Assembly: GCA_030537735.1 (NCBI GenBank)
Contig: JAUNVG010000004.1
Location: 81,084 to 145,083 of the forward strand
Origin: Actinomycetaceae bacterium
Lineage (GTDB): Bacteria > Actinomycetota > Actinomycetes > Actinomycetales > Actinomycetaceae
Direction of reading: 5' to 3'
Length of the DNA: 64,000 bases
Of the stretch, positions 7,768-14,773 are shown in pieces; positions within the stretch are counted from its first letter, which is position 1, and each line of letters begins with the position of its first letter. The translations under genes were made by a program, and so were the position numbers. The notes beneath the pieces were generated by a model that saw only the letters and a program-made list of their open reading frames with translations, ran no database searches and was not told where the DNA came from.

Positions 7768-8031
7768 TTAGTCCTGCCACCGTTCTACTCTTATATGTGT
7801 TTGCCGTATCCGAGTGATCACCTGTGTTCTGAGTGTTTCGGGGGCGCTTTGTTGACAGCAGCGGCGCAACAGTAGCCGTAAATGCTGCTCTGCATCCAAA
7901 GCATCAGTGCAATGCGGGCAATTCTCAGCGTGCCGTTTGAAACGCATATGCAACTCCGTGCTTAGCTCGTTATCGGCGTATTGAAAAAACACCTGCCGCA
8001 ACTGTTCGCATTCGTTTGCATCCGGTTCCAT
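7768..8031 (-). CDS. rsrA: Zinc-binding anti-sigma factor, RsrA/RshA family
   Basis: 87 residues. Holds the ZAS motif: Cys8, His34, Cys38 and Cys41 (H-x3-C-x2-C), matching the zinc ligands of Streptomyces RsrA. Reduced and zinc-loaded, such proteins bind SigR; disulfide stress forms a disulfide, releases zinc and frees the sigma factor. An extra Cys pair at 58-59 lies in the C-terminal half. It starts one base after the sigR stop, so both are made from one transcript, the usual arrangement for balanced sigma and anti-sigma levels. Confidence 0.9.
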   Translation of the reverse strand: MEPDANECEQLRQVFFQYADNELSTELHMRFKRHAENCPHCTDALDAEQHLRLLLRRCCQQSAPETLRTQVITRIRQTHIRVERWQD

Positions 8032-8032
8032 T

Positions 8033-8704
8033 TCACCTCACTCCAATCCCACAGCTAGCGGCATAGCTACGCAAACTCTTACGCAAAGCCGCACGCCCTC
8101 GATGTATCCGCGACATCACCGTTCCCACCGGGGTGTCCATGATCTGGGCTATTTCCTTGTACGAAAAGCCTTCCACGTCTGCTAAAAGCACCGCTTCGCG
8201 GTACTCCGCCGGCAACTGCTGCAAGGCGGCGTAGACAGTGTCATCTGGCAGCTGAGCGAAGGCTTGCGATTCAGCTGATACTAGGGCCTTACTGTCGTGG
8301 TTGGCAGCTTCTATCTGCTGCCAGTCTTCCACTCCGTCTTGATTCGCCTGCTGTGGCCGCCGCTGACGCTTGCGATAGGTGTTGATAAAAGTATTTTTAA
8401 GGATCCGATACATCCAGGCCTTGAGATTGGTTCCCGGCTGAAAGGTGTGAAACGACTGGAAGGCGCGTACGTAGGTATCTTGCAGTAGGTCTTCGGCATC
8501 GGCTTGATTCTGGGTCATGCGCAAGGCCGAACCGTAGAGCTGATCCAGTAGCGGTAAGGCCTCTTGTTCAAAGGTTTCGCGTAGCTGGTTTTCGTCCCAC
8601 GCGGATTCGCCCTCGTTAGTTTCAGATGAAGCTGACGCAGCGCGCGTTGCCTCAGGAAAGGAGGTAGGCGCGCCAGAAACGGGCTCGGTGTCGGTGGTAG
8701 TCAT
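8033..8704 (-). CDS. sigR: ECF RNA polymerase sigma factor SigR/SigH
   Basis: 223 residues. An N-terminal acidic, low-complexity extension of about 35 residues precedes region 2 (about 45-115), with the [14 protein letters not shown] and [10 protein letters not shown] segments. A linker follows, then region 4 (about 150-210) with [22 protein letters not shown] and ending [10 protein letters not shown]. This is the thiol-oxidative stress sigma factor that drives thioredoxin, mycothiol and protein quality control genes. It is paired with its zinc anti-sigma factor. The long variable N-terminus is not typical, and a later start cannot be excluded. Confidence 0.93.
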   Translation of the reverse strand: MTTTDTEPVSGAPTSFPEATRAASASSETNEGESAWDENQLRETFEQEALPLLDQLYGSALRMTQNQADAEDLLQDTYVRAFQSFHTFQPGTNLKAWMYRILKNTFINTYRKRQRRPQQANQDGVEDWQQIEAANHDSKALVSAESQAFAQLPDDTVYAALQQLPAEYREAVLLADVEGFSYKEIAQIMDTPVGTVMSRIHRGRAALRKSLRSYAASCGIGVR

Positions 8705-8770
8705 CGTTTTCGAGCATACGCGCTAACTACGGCTAAGACCACCTTCGTTTGCGTTTCAACGTGGCATTTC

Positions 8771-8796
8771 AACGCTGCAGGTGGAGTCTCGATTCT
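8771..8796 (-). promoter_or_regulatory. Candidate SigR-type autoregulatory promoter
   Basis: Read on the minus strand, AGAAT (8796-8792), an 18-base spacer and GTT (8773-8771). The SigR/SigH consensus is GGAAT-N18-GTT, so four of five -35 bases, the -10 core and the spacing match. It lies about 67 bases before the sigR start. Autoregulation of sigR is common in the family. Short motifs of this kind arise by chance, so confidence is modest. Confidence 0.35.
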
Positions 8797-8850
8797 CAAG
8801 ATAACCTCCTTTGTCGTGCGTTAAGTCTCATTTTGGGTACCATAGGGGTT

Positions 8851-9360
8851 ATGAACCTACTACGTTTAGTTGCTCGCCCTTTGATCGCCACCCCCTTCAT
8901 CGTCGTTGGGGTCTCGGCCATGCGTAATCCTTCTGCTCATGCAGAGCAGCTGAAGAAGGTAACTCCCCTTCTGGAAACTTTAGGCGTACCCCCTGTGTTG
9001 GCCTCCGATGCTCGTTTCCTAAGCCGCACTATGGGAGCTGTCACCACCGTAGCTGCCACCGGTTTGGCACTCGGTAAAGCCCCACGCGTTTGTGCGGGTG
9101 TATTAACGGCAGTCGCGGTACCCATCGCCCTGGTACAAAACCCGGTTTGGACCGCTAAGGATCGGGACGAGCGCAACCGCTACCGTCGCGGCCTGGAACG
9201 CTACGGCGCGGCTCTGGGCGGAGTTATCTTAGCTACCACCGACCGAGTGGGTGCCCCCTCTGCTTCTTGGCGCCTAGCTGCTTGGCGTGATCACAAAGCT
9301 GATCTAGTCGAGGCCCGCAACGCTACCTGGGAAGCAGCTAAGGAAACCTTTGATAACTGA
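8851..9360 (+). CDS. DoxX-family membrane protein
   Basis: 169 residues. The start is the ATG at 8851, after AGGGG; the upstream extension to 8749 looks non-coding. The protein opens MNLLRLVARPLIATPFIVVG and continues with an A-M-R-N-P motif, the classic beginning of actinobacterial DoxX proteins, followed by hydrophobic helices near 65-100 and 135-150. DoxX proteins are membrane proteins, in mycobacteria linked with superoxide dismutase and thiol systems under radical stress; the molecular activity is unsettled. Next to SigR this could be part of a redox response. The stop overlaps the start of aroA by 11 bases. Confidence 0.8.
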   Translation: MNLLRLVARPLIATPFIVVGVSAMRNPSAHAEQLKKVTPLLETLGVPPVLASDARFLSRTMGAVTTVAATGLALGKAPRVCAGVLTAVAVPIALVQNPVWTAKDRDERNRYRRGLERYGAALGGVILATTDRVGAPSASWRLAAWRDHKADLVEARNATWEAAKETFDN

Positions 9361-10771
9361 TTGGCTAGCTCCGGTAGCACTCAAACCCGTCCAAGGTTTA
9401 GTTGAGCTTCCGGGCTCAAAGTCGCTTACTAATCGAGAACTCGTCCTCGCGGCTCTGGCGCAGGGCGAGTCCCGTTTGCGCGCGGCCTTACGCGCTCGCG
9501 ACACGGATCTGATGATCGCTGCCCTTCAGCAGCTCGGCGCGGGAATCGAGGTAGCCGATACCGACATTCGGCTTTGGCGCCCTTTACCAACCACTACTGA
9601 CTCTCCCCTCAGCCTGCCCAGTGCGCACACGCAGGTCGCTTGCGGTTTGGCAGGCACAGTCATGCGTTTCCTACCTCCCTTAGCTGCGCTACAGGGCAGA
9701 AGAGTGGTTTTCAGTGCCGACGAAGAGGCCCTCTCCCGCCCGATTACCCCCCTATTTGACGCTCTCGGTCAGCTGGGGGTGAAGATCGAACCCCTCTGCC
9801 CCCCGCAAGTGTTTCCTTTCGCGGTCACTGGGCCGGCCCGCGTTCCGGGATCGGACTTCACCATCGACATCGATTCTTCCTCATCTTCACAGTTCCTTTC
9901 CGCAATGGCGATTTTCGCTGCCAGTCTAACTACGGGCAGCACCTGTGTACGGGTGCGGTCACAGCAGCCGGTTCCTTCAGTTACCCACCTGGAAATGACT
10001 TGGGATTGCCTGCGCCGCCGCGGCATTGACGTGAAGCACCGCGACTTACCACACGGCGGTGTGGAAGTAGCTTTGAGTGGGGGGCCGCTACGCGCTGCCG
10101 ATATCACTATCGAACCTGACCTTTCCAATGCTGGGCCATTCCTGGTGGCCGCTGCAGTTACTGCCGGCCGAGTTGGCGTACGCCGGTGGCCACTACGCAC
10201 CACTCAAGCTGGCGATAGGTGGAGACAGTTGCTGTCGGCTTTTGGCGCACGAGTGTACTTTGATCCGGTTCCAGAGGGCGAGGACTGCGCTACCTTGTGG
10301 GTCGAAGGCGCCTCCACCCCGGGAGAGGGGTTTGACCTTGACCTAAGTGCCACCGGAGAGTTAGTTCCCACGTTGGCAGCTTTAGCGGCTCATGCTTCCT
10401 CCCCAAGCCATCTGCGCGGTATAGGACATTTGCGCGGACATGAGACCGATCGCCTGCAGGCTTTGGAAACTGAACTACGCAGATGCGGGGTGTGGGCTGA
10501 GGCCGATGAAGATTCGTTATTTATAGACCCTGCCAAAACCGTGCCAGCCCCGGGGCCAGATTCAACGCAGCGCCTAATGCAGACCTATCGCGATCACCGA
10601 ATGGCTACGTTCGCTGCCATCATGGGACTGACCCGCCCGGGTACGCGGGTACATGACGTCGCTACCACAGCCAAGACCTTGCCGCAGTTCAGTCAGTTGT
10701 GGGACCGCTTAGTAACCGGTTCCGATGGTGTTGTTGGTAACAGTTTTGAGGGGGAAAATGGCTCGTCGTGA
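9350..10771 (+). CDS. aroA: 3-phosphoshikimate 1-carboxyvinyltransferase (EPSP synthase)
   Basis: 473 residues, a little longer than usual because of a polar tail. Transfers enolpyruvate from PEP to shikimate 3-phosphate in aromatic amino acid synthesis. Seen: P-G-S-K-S-L-T-N-R (substrate-binding Lys and Arg), G-L-A-G-T-V-M-R-F (PEP-binding segment, usually G-N-A-G-T), S-S-S-S-Q-F-L-S-A, and Y-R-D-H-R-M-A near the end. The start is a TTG at 9350 with AAGGAAA just before it, inside the end of doxX; no later start retains the first motif as well. The tail overlaps rsgA by 14 bases, so the three genes form a tightly coupled operon. Confidence 0.95.
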   Translation: MITDWLAPVALKPVQGLVELPGSKSLTNRELVLAALAQGESRLRAALRARDTDLMIAALQQLGAGIEVADTDIRLWRPLPTTTDSPLSLPSAHTQVACGLAGTVMRFLPPLAALQGRRVVFSADEEALSRPITPLFDALGQLGVKIEPLCPPQVFPFAVTGPARVPGSDFTIDIDSSSSSQFLSAMAIFAASLTTGSTCVRVRSQQPVPSVTHLEMTWDCLRRRGIDVKHRDLPHGGVEVALSGGPLRAADITIEPDLSNAGPFLVAAAVTAGRVGVRRWPLRTTQAGDRWRQLLSAFGARVYFDPVPEGEDCATLWVEGASTPGEGFDLDLSATGELVPTLAALAAHASSPSHLRGIGHLRGHETDRLQALETELRRCGVWAEADEDSLFIDPAKTVPAPGPDSTQRLMQTYRDHRMATFAAIMGLTRPGTRVHDVATTAKTLPQFSQLWDRLVTGSDGVVGNSFEGENGSS

Positions 10772-11804
10772 CATCGGCACGGATGATCCCCGGGTGCGGG
10801 TTCGCCCAGGTAAGGGATCGCGGCCACGCACTAAACGTCGTCCAGATTATTCGCAGCATCCTGCAGGCCAAGTAATGGCCGTTGACCGAGGGCGTTATCG
10901 AGTTATTTATGAAGGTCGGCAGCTGCAGGCAGTTAAGGCCCGCGAACTGGGCCGCGGCGCCGTGGTGGTTGGCGACAGGGTGCGTTTAACGGGTGATTTG
11001 AGTGGCCGGAAGGACACGCTGGCGCGGATCGTTCGAGTAGAACAGCGCAGGAGCCAAGTGCGTCGCAGCGCCGAGGACAGTGACACCAAGGGGCAGGAAA
11101 AGACCATGGTAGCTAATGCCGACTACCTGGTGATTGTAGTGGCGCTTACTAATCCACCGCCCCGACCTGGTTTTATCGACCGCTGCCTGGTGGCGGCTTT
11201 TGACGGTGGTATGAAACCCATTGTGTGCATTACTAAGGCCGATTTGGGCTCCAGTGAGCAGATCCTACAGTTAGCTCACGCTTTGGATGTTACTACCATT
11301 GTGACTTCCATCGACCCGGATAACCCGCATTCTGACGGGGTGGAGCAGTTACGCACCTACCTATCGGACCACGTGAGCGTACTTATCGGGCATTCGGGGG
11401 TGGGTAAGTCCACTTTGATTAATGCGTTGATTCCGCAGGCTCACCGAGAGACTGGGCACGTCAATGAGGTCACGGGTCGAGGGCGTCACACTTCTACTTC
11501 AGTGGTGGCACTGCCGCTTCCCGATGGTGGTTGGGTGATTGACACTCCTGGGGTGCGCGGCTTCGGACTGGCGCACGTGCAGGTCGATCACATTATCGAG
11601 GCGTTTCCGGACTTGGAAAATGCCACTGAGCTATGTCCGCGCGGTTGCGATCACAGTGCTGAGGCTCCCGAGTGCGGTTGGGACCAGTGGGTAGAGGAAG
11701 CAACCGATCCCCAAGAGCGTGACTATAGAGCAGGGAAAGTCAATAGTGTACGCAGGCTCTTGTTGTCGGTGGTCAATGCCCAAACTCCCCAGTGGATGCA
11801 ATAG
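10758..11804 (+). CDS. rsgA: Ribosome small subunit-dependent GTPase A (RsgA)
   Basis: 348 residues starting at the ATG at 10758 behind GAGGGGG. It is a circularly permuted GTPase that helps final maturation of the 30S subunit. Order seen: basic N-terminal tail, OB-fold (about 40-110), then G4 TKAD (159-162), G1 GHSGVGKST (211-219) and G3 DTPG, which is the permuted order. The C-terminal zinc knuckle C-P-R-G-C-D-H-...-C follows. The arrangement with aroA is known in many actinobacteria. It ends 40 bases from the opposing amidotransferase, with only a weak 7-bp hairpin (11804-11825) between. Confidence 0.95.
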   Translation: MARRDIGTDDPRVRVRPGKGSRPRTKRRPDYSQHPAGQVMAVDRGRYRVIYEGRQLQAVKARELGRGAVVVGDRVRLTGDLSGRKDTLARIVRVEQRRSQVRRSAEDSDTKGQEKTMVANADYLVIVVALTNPPPRPGFIDRCLVAAFDGGMKPIVCITKADLGSSEQILQLAHALDVTTIVTSIDPDNPHSDGVEQLRTYLSDHVSVLIGHSGVGKSTLINALIPQAHRETGHVNEVTGRGRHTSTSVVALPLPDGGWVIDTPGVRGFGLAHVQVDHIIEAFPDLENATELCPRGCDHSAEAPECGWDQWVEEATDPQERDYRAGKVNSVRRLLLSVVNAQTPQWMQ

Positions 11805-11844
11805 CTTTTCCTTATCTAAAAAGCTGGGCTGGTTTTCATCCCCC

Positions 11845-12582
11845 TTAGCGGTAGATGTCGACGAAGTTAGCGATCAGTTGGTGGCAGGCTGACACGTCAG
11901 CTGTCTCGCACTGTTCGATAATGCGTTTTTGTTCCGTTTCCGGGTAGTATCCGGCTTGGGCGTAAGTCAGGATGCGCATGTGCAGGGCAGGCCAGTCCAG
12001 TTCCGGGTGGAACTGCGTGCCGTAGAGGTTTTGCCCAACTTTGAATAGTTGCACCGGGCAGCTGGGGGCGGAACCTAAGAGCACGGCGTGTTCGGGCATC
12101 ACTTCGCAGGCTTCCTTGTGTCCCACGTAGGCTTGGAACTGATCTGGCATGCCTTTAGTTATGGGGTCTTCCCGCCCCGCTTCGGTAAGTGTGATTAAGG
12201 GAGCAGATATTTCTTCTGCGTATTTTCCAGAGATCACTCCCCCCTGGTGTCCAAGCAGCGTTCCCACTCCGTAACACACTCCAAGGAAGGGGAAGTCTTC
12301 TTCCACTAACTTATCGAGCAGGTTGGCTAGTTCTTTTTCGACTCGTTTTTGTGTATCGGTCTTTAGCTGCGCAGGAAGAAGGGAGTCGTAGGGTGAGCCG
12401 CACAGGATAATGCCCGACCACTCGTCCAGTTCCAGTTCTGGCAGTGGGGTTTGATCTAGCCGCCAGTGCACGAGTTCATCGCGCGTGAGTCCGCTAAATT
12501 CTAAGAACATCTGGTATTCGGATTCAACTACTTGCGGTTGGTCGCGTGTAGCTAGGAGCAAGAAGCGTGCTTGTTTGGCCAT
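11845..12582 (-). CDS. Class I glutamine amidotransferase-like protein (GATase1, GuaA-N-like)
   Basis: 245 residues from the ATG at 12582; an upstream start at 12615 would add 11 unlikely residues. Seen: the nucleophile elbow F-L-G-V-C-Y-G-V-G with catalytic Cys near residue 92, and G-T-Q-F-H-P-E-L-D with the catalytic His and Glu of the triad. This fold hydrolyses glutamine to pass ammonia to a partner or, in stand-alone forms, hydrolyses gamma-glutamyl bonds. No synthetase domain or partner gene is present, so the substrate is unknown. No clear ribosome site; TATGCT 7 bases before the ATG would suit a leaderless transcript. Confidence 0.8.
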   Translation of the reverse strand: MAKQARFLLLATRDQPQVVESEYQMFLEFSGLTRDELVHWRLDQTPLPELELDEWSGIILCGSPYDSLLPAQLKTDTQKRVEKELANLLDKLVEEDFPFLGVCYGVGTLLGHQGGVISGKYAEEISAPLITLTEAGREDPITKGMPDQFQAYVGHKEACEVMPEHAVLLGSAPSCPVQLFKVGQNLYGTQFHPELDWPALHMRILTYAQAGYYPETEQKRIIEQCETADVSACHQLIANFVDIYR

Positions 12583-12620
12583 GGTGATAGCATACGATAT
12601 CCCATTGATTGGCATGTCCC

Positions 12621-12647
12621 GCTACCGCAGGCCGATATTTCGGTAGC
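12621..12647. repeat. 7-bp inverted repeat in a divergent intergenic region
   Basis: GCTACCG (12621-12627) and CGGTAGC (12641-12647) face each other over 13 bases, between the divergent amidotransferase and hisN starts and ten bases before the hisN ATG. It could be an operator or an mRNA hairpin covering the hisN start; nothing identifies a partner protein. Confidence 0.4.
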
Positions 12648-12656
12648 GTGGTGTTC

Positions 12657-13463
12657 ATGAGCCCTTCTTCGCGTTACTTACCGGATTTAGAACTTGCCCA
12701 CCACCTGGCTGATGCTGCAGATGCGGTTACGTTGGAACGTTTCCAGGCCGCGGATCTGCAGGTGTCCCGTAAACGCGACCGCAGTTTCGTCACTGACGCC
12801 GATCGCGCTACGGAGGCAAAGATTCGCCAGCTACTGTCCACCGCGCGCCCCGATGATGGTGTCTACGGCGAGGAACTGGGTGTTACCGGTTCGAAACAGC
12901 GGCAGTGGATTATTGACCCCATCGACGGTACCGCTAACTATCTGCGTGGCGTACCGGTGTGGGCGACGTTAATAGCGCTGGTCGAGGACGGTGAGGTAGT
13001 TGTCTCGGTGGTGTCAGCCCCGGCACTGCACAGGCGTTGGTGGGCCTCACGCGGCAACGGGGCGTTCGCAGCCGTGGGGACGGATTTGAGCCAAGCACGC
13101 CGCTTGTCAGTTAGCGACGTTAGCGATCCCGCGCAGGCGTCGGTGTCGTTTTCTTCCTTTACCGGCTGGGTTGAAGCCGGTCGCGATAAACAGTTTTTTG
13201 ACTTGCTTTCCCACTGTTGGCGCACCCGCGCTTTCGGTGATTTCTGGTCCTACATGCTGGTGGCTGAGGGGGTAGTGGATATTGCCTGCGAGCCGGAGTT
13301 GGAGACCTACGATATGGCGGCTCTGATTCCTATCGTTGAGGAAGCTGGGGGCCGTTTCACTTCGTTGTGCGGTGAGCCCGGTCCGTGGGGTGGTAATGGC
13401 CTAGCTACAAATGGTCACTTACATACTTGGGTGCTTGAGACCTTGGACTGGAAGGACTGCTAA
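12657..13463 (+). CDS. hisN: Histidinol-phosphatase, inositol monophosphatase family (HisN)
   Basis: 268 residues from the ATG at 12657. The Li-sensitive IMPase fold is clear: T-D-A-D-R-A-T-E, then Y-G-E-E-L-G (metal-binding Glu), W-I-I-D-P-I-D-G-T-A-N-Y (metal-binding Asp pair) and the late E-T-Y-D-M-A-A-L-I-P-I-V-E-E-A-G-G (Asp ligand). The length and the I-I-D-P-I-D-G-T-A-N-Y-L-R-G run resemble the actinobacterial HisN that removes phosphate from histidinol phosphate; an inositol-1-phosphatase cannot be excluded. It is alone: other his genes are not nearby. It precedes sbcD by 116 bases with no clear terminator. Confidence 0.82.
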   Translation: MSPSSRYLPDLELAHHLADAADAVTLERFQAADLQVSRKRDRSFVTDADRATEAKIRQLLSTARPDDGVYGEELGVTGSKQRQWIIDPIDGTANYLRGVPVWATLIALVEDGEVVVSVVSAPALHRRWWASRGNGAFAAVGTDLSQARRLSVSDVSDPAQASVSFSSFTGWVEAGRDKQFFDLLSHCWRTRAFGDFWSYMLVAEGVVDIACEPELETYDMAALIPIVEEAGGRFTSLCGEPGPWGGNGLATNGHLHTWVLETLDWKDC

Positions 13464-13579
13464 TGCAGGCGAGGCGGCGCGCGCCAGGCTCGCTCCAGGT
13501 TCCCCAGGTGGGTTGCGCTCCCACCGGGCGCGCCTACCGTTTCGATTGTTTTGTCCGTACCCGGGGCTAACGTATAACT

Positions 13580-14773
13580 ATGAAGTTTATCCACACCGCT
13601 GACTGGCACCTGGGGCGCGTACTGCACGACGTGAGTCTACTGCCCTACCAAGAACAGTTCTTGGATCATTTCGTTGACTTGGTTAAAAGCGAGGCTCCAA
13701 AGGCGGTTCTGCTAGCGGGGGACGTTTTCGACTGGGCTGTGCCTTCTGTGGATGCCTTACGTCTGTTTGACGATGTGCTTGTGCGTTTAACCGAGTTAAC
13801 TCACGTGGTGGTGATTCCAGGTAACCACGATTCGGCTTCGCGTTTGGGATTCGGTTCGCGCCTTTTCAATGGGCGCTTGCACGTCATTTGTGAAGATGCC
13901 GCTGTCGGCCAGCCGGTTACTTTTTCTTCTTCCGATGGTGATGTCCATATCTACCCGATTCCTTACCTGGAGCCTGATCGGGCGCGGCGGGCGTTAGCTG
14001 TTCAGAACGAGGACGGTGAGGCAGTGTGGTTGCCGCGCAGCCATGAAGCGGTGTTGGGGGAGGCGATGCGCCGTATTAACGCGGATCTGAATCAGCGTGG
14101 TGGTAGCGGCGTAGCGATGGCCCATGCTTTCGTGAATGGTTCTTTAACCAGTGACTCTGAGCGCAGTATTTCTGTGGGTGGAGCTGAAGGGGTTGGGGCT
14201 CAAATGCTGGCTTTCAATCCTGATACCGGGGCGCACACCCCTTTGTCGTATTTGGCATGCGGCCATTTGCACCGCCCGCAAACCCCTTACACGGATGATG
14301 ATTTCCAGATTCGTTACAGTGGCTCTCCCCTGCCCCTTTCGTTTTCGGAGTCTCAAGATCAAAAGTCCTCTACCGTTTTGCAAGTTAGTAATGGGCAGGT
14401 CCAGGTGGAGGAAGTGGCGGTTCCTAGTTTCTTGAGTTTGCGCCGCGTGGTGGGCACTATGGAGCAAATCACCAGTTCTGTCCCGCAGTGGGCTGAGCAT
14501 GCTTACGTGAGCGTGGAGGTGACGGATCCGGTGCGTCCGGCGCAGTTATTTAACCGTGTCCGCCAGGTCTTCCCGCATACTTTATCTATTCGCCACACCG
14601 GGATCAGTGGGTTCGCGGGCGAAGCGCCTCCAGTTAAACGCGACACTGCTTTACAACCTGAGAAGCAAACGGAGGCGTTCTTCACGCAGGCTTTGGGCAG
14701 GCCACTATTGGAATCGGAGCAGGCGGTTATGCGCGAGGTGTGGGAAGCGTTGCGAAGCGAGGTGAATGTCTGA
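13580..14773 (+). CDS. sbcD: Exonuclease subunit SbcD (Mre11-type)
   Basis: 397 residues. Metallophosphoesterase motifs in order: H-T-A-D-W-H-L-G-R at the start, L-A-G-D-V-F-D, G-N-H-D-S, A-H-A-F-V, then C-G-H-L-H-R-P-Q. These carry the two-manganese site of the Mre11/SbcD nuclease that trims hairpins and double-strand ends. The C-terminal capping part (about 270-397) ends in the helix that binds the SbcC coiled coil. Its stop shares a base with the start of sbcC (TGATG), so the two subunits are translationally coupled. Confidence 0.95.
   Translation: MKFIHTADWHLGRVLHDVSLLPYQEQFLDHFVDLVKSEAPKAVLLAGDVFDWAVPSVDALRLFDDVLVRLTELTHVVVIPGNHDSASRLGFGSRLFNGRLHVICEDAAVGQPVTFSSSDGDVHIYPIPYLEPDRARRALAVQNEDGEAVWLPRSHEAVLGEAMRRINADLNQRGGSGVAMAHAFVNGSLTSDSERSISVGGAEGVGAQMLAFNPDTGAHTPLSYLACGHLHRPQTPYTDDDFQIRYSGSPLPLSFSESQDQKSSTVLQVSNGQVQVEEVAVPSFLSLRRVVGTMEQITSSVPQWAEHAYVSVEVTDPVRPAQLFNRVRQVFPHTLSIRHTGISGFAGEAPPVKRDTALQPEKQTEAFFTQALGRPLLESEQAVMREVWEALRSEVNV

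Noticed and set aside
7391..7875. Three plus-strand ORFs near bL37
   Set aside because: They lie over bL37 and rsrA antisense, have no coding character and no match.
11804..11825. Short hairpin AGCTTTT/AAAAGCT between rsgA and the amidotransferase
   Set aside because: Only 7 A/T-rich pairs and no U-tract; not a reliable terminator.
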